DNA from: DATLGB01 sp963726825
Lineage (GTDB): Bacteria > Actinomycetota > Thermoleophilia > Solirubrobacterales > Solirubrobacteraceae
Direction: 5' to 3'
Length of the DNA stretch: 64,000 bases
Assembly (NCBI GenBank): GCA_963726825.1
Contig: CAVSDT010000002.1
Span: 1,178,001-1,242,000 of the forward strand
A program made the translations under genes and the position numbers. Shown in pieces: positions 33,796-41,719 of the stretch (within the stretch, counting starts at the first letter, position 1; every line of letters begins with the position of its first letter). Below the pieces are notes generated by a model. The model had not been told where the DNA came from, made no database searches, and worked only from the letters and a program-made list of their open reading frames with translations.

Positions 33796-35069
33796 GCGGG
33801 CACCTCGAAGCGCAGCCGCGTCCCGTCGCCGGGCGTGGAGTCCAGCGTCAGCGCGCCGCCGCGCTCGCGTGCCAGGTCGTCCAGCAACCGCAGTCCGAAG
33901 TGGCCGGTCTTGTCCGCCGCGTCGGCCAGGCCCCGCCCGTCGTCGGCGACCTCGAGCACGACACGGCCGTCGGCGACCGCGACGGCCATGCGGACCCAGC
34001 CGGCCTCGGCGTGCTCGAGCACGTTCCGGGTCGCCTCCGCCGCGGCGCGGTAGACCGCCGCGGCCGCATCGTCGTCCACCGGCGGGTCGCCGTCCATCGC
34101 CAGCTGGGTGCGCAGGCCGGCGGCTCGCAGCGGCGCGAGCAGGTCGGTCAGTGCGGCGCGCAGGCCCTGGCGGTGCAGGTTGGGCGGGACGAGCTCGGTG
34201 AGGGTCCCGCGCAGCTCACGCACGGTCTCCCTGACCTGCTCGGCGCCGGAGCGCACGGTGTCGCGCAGGTCGGCCCCGGCGGGGGCGCGCTCGGCCCCGG
34301 CGAGGGCGAACGCCACGCCCGAGAGCCGCTGCACCGGCCCGTCGTGCAGCTCGCGGGCGACCCGCGTGCGCTCGCGGTCGGAGGCGTCGAGCGCGCGTTG
34401 CAGCAGCTCCTCGCGCTCCTCCCGGCCGCGCTCGAGGGACCGTGCGAGGCTGAGCACCAGCGGCGCCAGCAGCAGTGCCAGCAGGATGACCGCGGCCACG
34501 AGCGCGGGCGCGAAGGCCGACCGCAGACGCCCCTCGTCCGCGGTGACCAGCGCGTAGGGCCGATAGGTCTCGAACAGCACCCGCCGGCCGTCGGGCGCAC
34601 GCAGGCCGGCGTAGACCTCGAGCAGCTTGCCCTCGCGGCGCTCGAACCGGTTCTCGGGCTCGGACAGGTCGGAGACCTCGGCCTCGGAGCCGCCGTCCGC
34701 GAGGACCTCGAGCTCCTCCGCCCCGAGCTCGAACGTGCGGCCCACGAGCTCCGGCTCGGACGCGTAGAGCACCCTGCCGTCCCGGCTCCAGAGCTTCACG
34801 TGGGCGACCTGGTCGCCGAACGCCTTGCGCGCGACGAGCCGGTCCAACCGCGCACGGGTCGCCGGCGAGCCGTCGAACAGGCCGGGGGTGAGCTCGGGCG
34901 CGACGACGGCCCGGCCGACCACCGTGGTCTGCGTCCGCGCGTCGTCCAGGGCCTCCTGCGTGGCCGACCGGTGCAGCAGCCACAGGCCGACCGCGCCGGC
35001 GAGCACCACCACGGCGAGGAGGGAGAGCACGAAGCGGCGGAGCGCGCGGCGGACGGTCACGTCGGACAT
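33792..35069 (-). CDS. Sensor histidine kinase (HisKA_3 type)
   Basis: This 425-aa kinase has TM1 (about 13-33, FVLSLLAVVVLAGAVGLWLL) and an extracytoplasmic sensor domain of about 150 residues (FGDQVAHVKLWSRDGRVLYA suggests a CACHE-like fold). TM2 follows at about 187-210, then the HisKA_3 phospho-acceptor in RTRVARELHDGPVQ and an HATPase domain (AAAEATRNVLEHAEA, EVADDGRGLADAADKTGHFG). The signal is unknown. ATG 35069 precedes a clean N-terminus; longer in-frame extension has no support. The downstream partner is the regulator at 33178. Confidence 0.93.
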   Translation of the reverse strand: MSDVTVRRALRRFVLSLLAVVVLAGAVGLWLLHRSATQEALDDARTQTTVVGRAVVAPELTPGLFDGSPATRARLDRLVARKAFGDQVAHVKLWSRDGRVLYASEPELVGRTFELGAEELEVLADGGSEAEVSDLSEPENRFERREGKLLEVYAGLRAPDGRRVLFETYRPYALVTADEGRLRSAFAPALVAAVILLALLLAPLVLSLARSLERGREEREELLQRALDASDRERTRVARELHDGPVQRLSGVAFALAGAERAPAGADLRDTVRSGAEQVRETVRELRGTLTELVPPNLHRQGLRAALTDLLAPLRAAGLRTQLAMDGDPPVDDDAAAAVYRAAAEATRNVLEHAEAGWVRMAVAVADGRVVLEVADDGRGLADAADKTGHFGLRLLDDLARERGGALTLDSTPGDGTRLRFEVPA

Positions 35070-35119
35070 GGTGCCCGGTCCACCCTGACGGCGCGCCCGT
35101 CGCACGCCAAGGCGCCGAT

Positions 35120-35131
35120 GGTCGTAGGACC
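35120..35131. promoter_or_regulatory. Near-palindrome GGTCGTAGGACC between kinase and aldo/keto reductase genes
   Basis: This copy differs at one base from the perfect palindrome at 33155-33166. It lies 50 bp before the kinase start and 38 bp before the aldo/keto reductase start, so one bound regulator could control both divergent genes. The 100-bp gap 35070-35169 also holds the ribosome binding site of the reductase gene. Confidence 0.5.
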
Positions 35132-35169
35132 CCGGTTCGCGTGCGGCAGCCGGGGGAAGGGACAGGCCC

Positions 35170-36222
35170 ATGGACTACCGCACTCTCGGACGCAGCGGCC
35201 TGCGCGTCTCCTCCCTCACGCTCGGCACGATGGGCTTCGGCGGCGGCGGGGACTTCAAGGCCGTCGGCGAGCTCGGCGTCGACGACGCCAAGCGCCAGTT
35301 CGACCTCTGCCTCGACGCCGGCGTCAACTTCGTGGACACCGCCAACATGTACTCGCGCGGCGTGTCGGAGGAGATCGTCGGCGAAGCGCTCGACGGCCGC
35401 CGCGACCGCCTCATGGTGGCCACGAAGGTCCGCTTCGCCATGGGTGACGGACCCAACGACGCCGGCCTCTCGCGCCACCACATCATCGCCTCGGTCGAGG
35501 CGTCGCTGCGGCGTCTGCGGGCCGACCACATCGACCTGCTGCAGCTGCACGAGTGGGACGGCGAGACGCCGCCGGAGGAGTACCTCGAGGCACTCGACAC
35601 CCTCGTGCGCGACGGCAAGGTCCGCTACGTCGGGGCGTCGAACTTCACCGCCTGGCAGCTGATGAAGACGCTCGGCGTGTCCGACGCGCGCGGCTGGCAG
35701 CGCTTCGTCTCCCACCAGATCCACTACACGCCGCAGGCCCGCGAGGCCGAGTTCGAGATCCTCCCCGCCGGCCTCGACCAGGGCGTCGGCACGATGGTCT
35801 GGAGCCCGCTCGCCGGCGGGCTGCTCTCGGGCAAGTACCGCCGCGGGCAGGCCGGGCCCGAGGGCGCGCGTCACGTCGGCGACTGGGACGAGCCGCCCGT
35901 CTACGACGAGTCCAAGCTCTACGACGTGGTCGAGGCGCTCGTCGCGGTCGGCGAGGCGCACGGCGTCTCGGCGGCGCAGGTCACGCTCGCGTGGCTGCTG
36001 ACGCGGCCGACCATCTCGACGCTCGTGATCGCCGCGCGCACGGAGGAGCAGCTCGTCGACAACCTCGCGGCGGCCGACCTGCAGCTGACCGACGACGAGG
36101 TGGCGAGCATCGAGGCGGCGAGCCGCCCCGACCTCCCCTATCCCCTCTGGCACCAGTTCAACGCGGCCGAGCGCTTCAGCGCCAACGACCGGACGATGCT
36201 GGCCCCCTGGGACCAGGGCTAG
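35170..36222 (+). CDS. Aldo/keto reductase
   Basis: This 350-aa NADPH-dependent oxidoreductase opens MDYRTLGRSGLRVSSLTLGT. Catalytic features are the Asp-x3-Tyr of FVDTANMYSRGVSEEIVG, Lys in MVATKVRFAMG and His in LLQLHEWDGETPPEEY. NADP-binding SPLAGGLLSGKYRRGQ and VIAARTEEQLVDNLAA are also present. It resembles the YajO/Tas-like AKR group that reduces aldehydes. The GGGAAGGGAC sequence before ATG 35170 is a ribosome binding site. It is divergent from the two-component system and may share its palindrome. Its stop shares CTAG with the cupin gene. Confidence 0.93.
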   Translation: MDYRTLGRSGLRVSSLTLGTMGFGGGGDFKAVGELGVDDAKRQFDLCLDAGVNFVDTANMYSRGVSEEIVGEALDGRRDRLMVATKVRFAMGDGPNDAGLSRHHIIASVEASLRRLRADHIDLLQLHEWDGETPPEEYLEALDTLVRDGKVRYVGASNFTAWQLMKTLGVSDARGWQRFVSHQIHYTPQAREAEFEILPAGLDQGVGTMVWSPLAGGLLSGKYRRGQAGPEGARHVGDWDEPPVYDESKLYDVVEALVAVGEAHGVSAAQVTLAWLLTRPTISTLVIAARTEEQLVDNLAAADLQLTDDEVASIEAASRPDLPYPLWHQFNAAERFSANDRTMLAPWDQG

Positions 36223-36590
36223 CCCTCGTCCTCCTCCCGGTGGACGGTGTCCGGCGCGAACGCGGGAAGGCAGACCGCGACGTAGTCGGCGCCGTCCGGG
36301 CCGGGCGAGGAGTAGCGGACGCGCTCGCCGGCGCGCACCAGCACGGTCTGGCCGGCGGCGACGTCCAGCGTCCCGTCGTCGTGCTCGACGCGGACGGTGC
36401 CGGCGAGCACGAGCGTCCACTCGTCGAAGTCGGGGGTCTGGAACGGCTCGCCCCAGCCCGACGGCGAGGTCATGTGGGCGACCGACAGGCGGTCCTCGCC
36501 CGTGTTGACGTGGCCGACGTGCTCGCGGATGACCTTCGGCGGCTCGCCGGGGGCCTCGATGATGGTCGGCTGCTCGATCAGGAGGGGCAT
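36219..36590 (-). CDS. Cupin-domain protein
   Basis: This 123-aa single-domain cupin shows FDEWTLVLAGTVRVEHDDGT and AAGQTVLVRAGERVRYSSPG. The first metal-binding His of the canonical cupin motif is replaced (DEWTLVL), leaving few metal ligands, so metal binding is doubtful. The role is unknown. The product starts MPLLIEQPTIIEAPGEPPKV. It lies 10 bp after the start of the phosphoesterase operon direction and converges on the aldo/keto reductase. Confidence 0.8.
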   Translation of the reverse strand: MPLLIEQPTIIEAPGEPPKVIREHVGHVNTGEDRLSVAHMTSPSGWGEPFQTPDFDEWTLVLAGTVRVEHDDGTLDVAAGQTVLVRAGERVRYSSPGPDGADYVAVCLPAFAPDTVHREEDEG

Positions 36591-36600
36591 GACGCGGACG

Positions 36601-37431
36601 CTACCCGGCGCGCAACACGAGCACGGGCGCCTCGGGCGCGACCCCGAGGCGGACGGCCAGCCGTGCCTCGCCGATCCCCTTGGACACGTACAGGTGCCGC
36701 CCGCCTTCCACGACGTGCCCGGCCCGGTAGCGGGTCCCGTGCCGCGACGGGAGCGCCTTGCGGCGCAGCCAGGGCAGGTTGACCTGCCCGCCATGGAGGT
36801 GCCCCGCGACGGTCAGGGCGACCCGCCGGGGGACGGCCGGGAAGACGTCCGGCTGATGGGTGAGCAGCAGGACGGGCTCGTCCTCGGGGACGTCTGCGAG
36901 CGCCTGGCCGACGCGTGGGTCGCGCTGCTCGAGGTCGCCGACGCCGGCGATCCACAGCGGCCCGCCGCGCGCCTCGCGGCGGACGGCGCCGTTGTCGAGC
37001 ACGGTGATCCCGGCGTGGCGCAGCACGGTGCCGACCGTGACGCCCTCGTGCACCCAGTCGTGGTTGCCGAGCACCGCGACCACGCCGACGGGCGGCCGCA
37101 GCGGGGCGAGCCGGCGCACGACGAGGTCCGGCGGCAGCCGTCGGCCGCCCGGCACGTGCGGGTCGACGAGGTCGCCCAGGATCAGCACGAGGTCGGGATG
37201 CGCGGCACGGACGGCCGCGGTGACGGCGGCGACGCGGTGGCGGTCGACGTGCGGGCCGCCCGCGTGGAGGTCGGCGATCAGCGCCACGCGCAGTCCGTCC
37301 AGGCGGGCGGGCCAGTTGGGGAGGGTCAGCTCGACCTCGGGCACCTCGAGGCGACGCGGCTCGATCAGGCGGGCGTAGGCGACGACCCCGGCGAGCGCGG
37401 CCGCCGCGGTCCCCGCCCCCGCCCCGGCCAC
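36601..37431 (-). CDS. Membrane-anchored metallophosphoesterase
   Basis: This 276-aa calcineurin-like phosphoesterase has an N-terminal hydrophobic segment (AGAGTAAAALAGVVAYARLI) and the five metal-binding motifs: ALIADLHAGGPH, LILGDLVDPH, VLGNHDWVHEG, LLLTHQPDVF and VAGHLHGGQVNLP. It resembles YkuE/YaeI-type phosphodiesterases that act on lipid-like substrates at the membrane. GTG 37431 is chosen because further upstream the frame runs into the hairpin element B; the true start is uncertain. Confidence 0.87.
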   Translation of the reverse strand: MAGAGAGTAAAALAGVVAYARLIEPRRLEVPEVELTLPNWPARLDGLRVALIADLHAGGPHVDRHRVAAVTAAVRAAHPDLVLILGDLVDPHVPGGRRLPPDLVVRRLAPLRPPVGVVAVLGNHDWVHEGVTVGTVLRHAGITVLDNGAVRREARGGPLWIAGVGDLEQRDPRVGQALADVPEDEPVLLLTHQPDVFPAVPRRVALTVAGHLHGGQVNLPWLRRKALPSRHGTRYRAGHVVEGGRHLYVSKGIGEARLAVRLGVAPEAPVLVLRAG

Positions 37432-37438
37432 CGCTGTG

Positions 37439-37487
37439 CGCGAGATCGGCTTCGAGCCGCGCAGGGCGGCCCGAAACCGATCTCGCG
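37439..37487. repeat. 49-bp intergenic hairpin element, copy B
   Basis: CGCGAGATCGG (37439-37449) and CCGATCTCGCG (37477-37487) are perfect 11-bp arms. Inside is a nested GCCGC-gcagg-GCGGC hairpin (37456-37470). Read in reverse complement, copy C at 57496 matches about 42 of the 49 bases, including the central 19 bases. The element lies between the stop of the aminotransferase gene (37512, minus strand) and the start of the phosphoesterase gene. Confidence 0.75.
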
Positions 37488-37511
37488 GGCGACGGCGGCG
37501 AGCTCGGCGGG

Positions 37512-38657
37512 TCAAAGCAGGGCCGCGATGCGCTCGGCGGCCTCGTCGAGGTCCGCGTCGTCGAGCGCGAGCGACAGCCGCGCCCAGCCCGCGCCGCGCG
37601 CGCCGAACCCCTCCCCCGGCGCGACCGACACGCGGGCCTGCGTGAGCAGGCGCTCCACCCCGAGGCCCTCCGGCAGCTGCCACCACGCGTAGAAGGACCC
37701 CTCGGGCAGGGCGATCTCGGCACCCGCGTCGCGCAGGCGGCCCACGAGCCGGTCCCGGCGCGCGGCATAGGTCGCGCGCGCCGCTGCGACGGTCGCCTGA
37801 TCGCCGGTGAGGGCGGCGGTGAGGCCGCGCTGCAGACCCGTCCAGACGCCCGCCGTCGTGTGGTCGACGAGCGTCTTGACGCGGCCGACGAGCGCTGGCG
37901 CCCCCACGACCGCGCCGATCCGCCAGCCGGCCATCCCGTACACCTTCGAGGCCGACCACAGCTCGACGGCGACCTCGCGCGCGCCGTCGACCTCGAGCAC
38001 GGAGCGGGCACAGGCGCCGTCGAAGGCGAGGAAGCCGTAGGCGCGGTCGTGGGCGAGCCAGCCGCCCTCGCGGTGCGCCCACGCCACCGCCGCCTCGAAG
38101 GTCCCGGGGTGCTCGAGCACCGCGCAGGGGTTCGACGGGTAGTTGAGCAGCGCCAGCGCGGCGGCCGGGGCGGCGTCCATGTCGGGCTGGAAGCCCCGTT
38201 CGGCGGTCAGCGGGAGCGGCGTGTGGACGGCGCCGGCCAGTGCCACGCCGCTCGCGTAGTCGGGGTAGCCCGGGTCCGGGACCAGGACGCGATCCCCCTC
38301 GCCCGCCGTCGCCAGCGCGAGCAGCATGATCGCCGTCTTCGTGCCGGGGACGATCGCGATCTCGGTCTCCGGGTCGAGCGCGACGCCGTGGTCGGTCGCG
38401 TAGCGGGCCGCCAGCGCGGCCTTCAGCTCCGCCGTGCCCTGAAACGGCGGGTAGCCGTGAACCGCCGGCGTCCCCGTCTCGAGCGCCGCCGTGCGCAGCG
38501 CCTCGATCGCCGCAGGGGGCGGCGGGAGGTCGGGGTTGCCGCGTCCGAGGTCGATGACCCGCGGCCCCGGCCGCTCGCGCTCGGCGGCGACGGTGGCGAG
38601 GATGCCGGCGAAGAACTGCGGCGGGAGGCGGCCGATCAGCGGCGGGACGTCGGGCAC
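37512..38657 (-). CDS. PLP-dependent class I/II aminotransferase
   Basis: This 381-aa fold-type I enzyme has GNPDLPPPPAAIEALRTAA near the N-terminus, LVPDPGYPDYASGVALAG, the substrate-binding LLNYPSNPCAVLEHP, and the PLP lysine in ELWSASKVYGMAGWRIG. The C-terminal FYAWWQLPEG and ARLSLALDDADLDEAAERI fit the family. It transfers an amino group between an amino acid and a 2-oxo acid; LL-diaminopimelate or aspartate aminotransferase-like activity is possible. GTG 38657 gives the normal N-terminus, and CATGAT lies 6 nt upstream. Confidence 0.88.
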   Translation of the reverse strand: MPDVPPLIGRLPPQFFAGILATVAAERERPGPRVIDLGRGNPDLPPPPAAIEALRTAALETGTPAVHGYPPFQGTAELKAALAARYATDHGVALDPETEIAIVPGTKTAIMLLALATAGEGDRVLVPDPGYPDYASGVALAGAVHTPLPLTAERGFQPDMDAAPAAALALLNYPSNPCAVLEHPGTFEAAVAWAHREGGWLAHDRAYGFLAFDGACARSVLEVDGAREVAVELWSASKVYGMAGWRIGAVVGAPALVGRVKTLVDHTTAGVWTGLQRGLTAALTGDQATVAAARATYAARRDRLVGRLRDAGAEIALPEGSFYAWWQLPEGLGVERLLTQARVSVAPGEGFGARGAGWARLSLALDDADLDEAAERIAALL

Positions 38658-38685
38658 CGGGTCATCATGGCCGATCGCGGCGGCA

Positions 38686-38691
38686 TATCGT
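38686..38691 (+). promoter_or_regulatory. -10 hexamer TATCGT of the thioesterase gene
   Basis: TATCGT lies 9 nt before ATG 38701 with no ribosome binding site. It is paired with a weaker CATGAT on the opposite strand for the aminotransferase. Confidence 0.42.
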
Positions 38692-38700
38692 CCGGCGGCG

Positions 38701-39528
38701 ATGGCCGCCCTGCCCACCGCCCTCTACGCGCCCGACGGCGAGACGTACGTCCCCACCGTCCTGACCCGCGGCCCGTGGTCGCCGGACCATCAGCACGCCG
38801 GCCCGCCGTCGGCGCTGCTGGCGCGCGCGATCGACGCGCGGGCCGGGATCGAGGACGGCCAGACCGTCCGGATCGCGCTCGACGTCCTGCGTCCCGTGCC
38901 GATCGCGCCGGTGACGGTGACCGCCCGCCACGTGCGCCCGGGCCGCAACGTCGAGCAGCTCGAGGCGATCCTCACCCTCGCCGCCGACGGGACGCAGCTC
39001 ATGCGTGCCCGGGCGTGGCGGATGCGCCGCCGCCCCGTCGAGCTGCCCGACCGCCTCTCGACCCCCGACCCGCCGCCCGCAGCGCCCGACGGGCTCCCGG
39101 TCGCCGGCGTGCCCCCGTTCTTCGCCACGGGCGAGGCGAGCTACGTCTCCTGCCTGGAGTGGCGCTTCACGCCCGGGAGCGACTGGGTCGACCCAGGGCC
39201 GGCGACGGTCTGGACGCGGATGCGCGCGCAGCTCGTCGCGGGCGAGGACCCGACGCCGCTCGAGCACCTGCTGACGATGACCGACGCGGCCTCCGGCGTG
39301 TCCGCGACCCTGCCGTGGGACGCGTTCACCTTCATGAACGTCGACCTGTCGCTCGCGCTGGAGCGTCCGCCGGGCGGGGAGTGGCTGGCGATGGACGCGA
39401 TCACCCGCCCGGGCCCGCTGGGCGCGGGCGTCTGCACGGCGGTGCTCCATGACCGCGACGGCCGCGTGGGCAGCTCGTCCGCCGCGCTGCTCGTCAATCC
39501 GCGGTCGGCACCGACCGCAGGCGCCTGA
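38701..39528 (+). CDS. TesB-like acyl-CoA thioesterase
   Basis: This 275-aa protein is a double-hotdog thioesterase: GPWSPDHQHAGPPSALLARA with the family His/Asp region, IALDVLRPVPIAPVTVTARH, DAFTFMNVDLSLALERPPGG and ITRPGPLGAGVCTAVLHDRDG. It would hydrolyse acyl-CoA in the cytoplasm; chain length is unknown. It ends inside the 3' end of the convergent GGDEF-EAL gene (35-bp overlap). Confidence 0.85.
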   Translation: MAALPTALYAPDGETYVPTVLTRGPWSPDHQHAGPPSALLARAIDARAGIEDGQTVRIALDVLRPVPIAPVTVTARHVRPGRNVEQLEAILTLAADGTQLMRARAWRMRRRPVELPDRLSTPDPPPAAPDGLPVAGVPPFFATGEASYVSCLEWRFTPGSDWVDPGPATVWTRMRAQLVAGEDPTPLEHLLTMTDAASGVSATLPWDAFTFMNVDLSLALERPPGGEWLAMDAITRPGPLGAGVCTAVLHDRDGRVGSSSAALLVNPRSAPTAGA

Positions 39529-41680
39529 GCACCGCCGACGCCGGCTCAGGCCGCGCGTAGTAGTAGCCCTGGGCGTACTCGCAGCCCATGTCGGCGAGGA
39601 TCAGCGCCTGCCCGGCCGTCTCGACGCCCTCCGCCACAACCGACATGTCGAGCGACTCGGCGAGGTCGACGATCGCGCCGACCACCGCCCGCGAGCCGGC
39701 GTCCGCCTCCAGCCGCGAGACGAACGACCGGTCGATCTTGAGCTGATGGACGTTGCGCAGCTCCGACAGCTGCGACAGCGAGGACTGGCCGACGCCGAAG
39801 TCGTCGATCGCCAGCTGGACGCCGATCGCCCGCAGCCCACCGATGACGTCGCCGGCGAGGCCGTGGTCGACGATCGCCGCCGTCTCCGTGATCTCCAGGC
39901 ACAGGTCGTGGGGTTCGACGCCGGCGTCGGCAAGGGCCTGCGCGACCGTCTGCGGGAGGCCGGGATCCGTCAGCTGGCGGGCGGACAGGTTGACGGCCGT
40001 CACGACCCCCGGCCACTGCGCCGCCTGCTCGCACGCCGCGCGCAGGACCCACGCGCCGACGGCGCTGATCAGGTCCGACTGCTCCGCGAGCGGGATGAAG
40101 GCGCCGGGCGTCAGCAGCCCGCGCTGCGGATGCCGCCAGCGCACGAGCGCCTCGACGCCCATCATCGAGCCATCACGCACCCGGACCTGCGGCTGGAAGT
40201 CGAGCACGAGCTGATCGGCGTCGATCGCGCGCCGCAGCTGGGCCTCGAGCTGCAGGCGCTCGCGCGGGCCCTCGCGCATCTCGGCGTCGAACGTCACGCA
40301 GCGCGCCTTCCCCAGGCGCTTGGCGCGATACATCGCGGCGTCGCCGTCGGCGAGCAGGCTCTCGGCGCGATCGGCGGCAGGGTCGGCGAGCACCAGGCCG
40401 AGGGAGACGGTCACGAAGCGCGCGTGGTCGTCGAGCACGAAGGGCGCGGCGAGCGAGAGCCCGATCCGGTCGGCGATCGCCTGGCCCGCCGCGAGGTCCT
40501 CCACCTCGACGCAGATCACGAACTCGTCGCCGCCGAAGCGGCCGATCACGTCCTCGGGCCGCAGCGCCTCGCGCAGCCGTCGCGCGATCGCGCGCAGCAG
40601 GTCGTCCCCCGCGCCGTGACCGAGCGAGTCGTTGACGACCTTGAAGTCGTCCACGTCGGCGAACAGCACGCAGACGACCCCCGCCTCCCGCGGCTCGGCG
40701 AGGATGGCGTCGAGCGCGGCGGTGAAGCTCTCGCGGTTCGGCAGCCCGGTGAGGGCGTCGTGGGCGGCCTGATGCGCGAGCCGCTGCTCGGCGGCCTTGC
40801 GCGCGGACACGTCGATCGCCTGCGAGATCCAGTGGACGCCGTCCTCGCCGTCGGGCAGCTGGGAGTGGCGCCACAGCATCCAGCCGGTCGACCCGTCGGC
40901 GCGGCGCACGCGCAGCTCCTGCTCCCCGACGGGCGGCCACACGGCCTGGTCGCGGTCCCCCGCCGGCGCGAGCGCCGCCCACGGCCGCCCGACGAGCGCG
41001 TCCGGGTCGTGACCGGTGCTCTCGCCGAGCGCGGCGTTGACGGCGACGAGCACGCCGTCTGCGTCGACGAGCGCCACGCCGATCGGTGCGTCGGTGAACG
41101 CCTGCTGCAGGCGCGCCTCGCTGCGCCGGCCCGCCTGGCGGACCTGCTCCGACGCCCGCCAGCCGACGAGGTTGGCGATGGCGAGGGCGGCGATGAACGC
41201 GCCGTGGATGCCGGCCCACGCCAGGGGGTTCGTCATCCCGTGATGGGCGAACACGAGCTGCGGAAGCATCAGACCCATCAGCGCGTGCTGGAAGCAGACG
41301 AACAGGAACGCCAGCAGGAAGGGCGGCCACGCCTCGTACATGGCGACCGCGCCGACGACGACGAAGTAGTGGAAGTGCGCCTCCGTGGCCCCGTGCCAGA
41401 GGACCACCAGCACCGCCGAGCAGGTCAGCAGGCCGAGCACGCACAGCATCGAGCGCACCGTGCGCGGGAGCCGGCGGATCGTCGCGGCGGCGCCGAGCGC
41501 GGCGATCGGGACGTCGAGCCCGAGCACCTGCGCGACGCTGAAGCCCTGGGTCAGGCCGAAGGCCGGCAGCAGGACGAGGTGCACCGCCAGCACCACGAGC
41601 AGCCCGCGATGACGCACCTGCCAGGCCTGCTCCGGCAGGGAATGGCCGTTCGGAAGCGATCGGAGGCCTGAAGCGCGCAC
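39494..41680 (-). CDS. Membrane PAS-GGDEF-EAL protein
   Basis: This 728-aa protein has six hydrophobic segments (about 25-170) including ATEAHFHYFVVVGAVAMYEA. A PAS domain follows (about 185-300, FTDAPIGVALVDADG). GGDEF spans about 305-460 (HDALTGLPNRESF, RPEDVIGRFGGDEF) and EAL about 475-720 (GVEALVRWRHP, AVNLSARQL, EITETAAIV, IDDFGVGQSSLSQL, LKIDRSFV). RxxD five residues before GGDEF forms the classical product-inhibition site. Both c-di-GMP synthesis and breakdown are possible. GTG 41680 is the start. Confidence 0.93.
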   Translation of the reverse strand: MRASGLRSLPNGHSLPEQAWQVRHRGLLVVLAVHLVLLPAFGLTQGFSVAQVLGLDVPIAALGAAATIRRLPRTVRSMLCVLGLLTCSAVLVVLWHGATEAHFHYFVVVGAVAMYEAWPPFLLAFLFVCFQHALMGLMLPQLVFAHHGMTNPLAWAGIHGAFIAALAIANLVGWRASEQVRQAGRRSEARLQQAFTDAPIGVALVDADGVLVAVNAALGESTGHDPDALVGRPWAALAPAGDRDQAVWPPVGEQELRVRRADGSTGWMLWRHSQLPDGEDGVHWISQAIDVSARKAAEQRLAHQAAHDALTGLPNRESFTAALDAILAEPREAGVVCVLFADVDDFKVVNDSLGHGAGDDLLRAIARRLREALRPEDVIGRFGGDEFVICVEVEDLAAGQAIADRIGLSLAAPFVLDDHARFVTVSLGLVLADPAADRAESLLADGDAAMYRAKRLGKARCVTFDAEMREGPRERLQLEAQLRRAIDADQLVLDFQPQVRVRDGSMMGVEALVRWRHPQRGLLTPGAFIPLAEQSDLISAVGAWVLRAACEQAAQWPGVVTAVNLSARQLTDPGLPQTVAQALADAGVEPHDLCLEITETAAIVDHGLAGDVIGGLRAIGVQLAIDDFGVGQSSLSQLSELRNVHQLKIDRSFVSRLEADAGSRAVVGAIVDLAESLDMSVVAEGVETAGQALILADMGCEYAQGYYYARPEPASAVLRRLRSVPTAD

Positions 41681-41719
41681 ACGTCCCGCATCGGCGCCGA
41701 CGGCGCGGAACTCAAGCGC

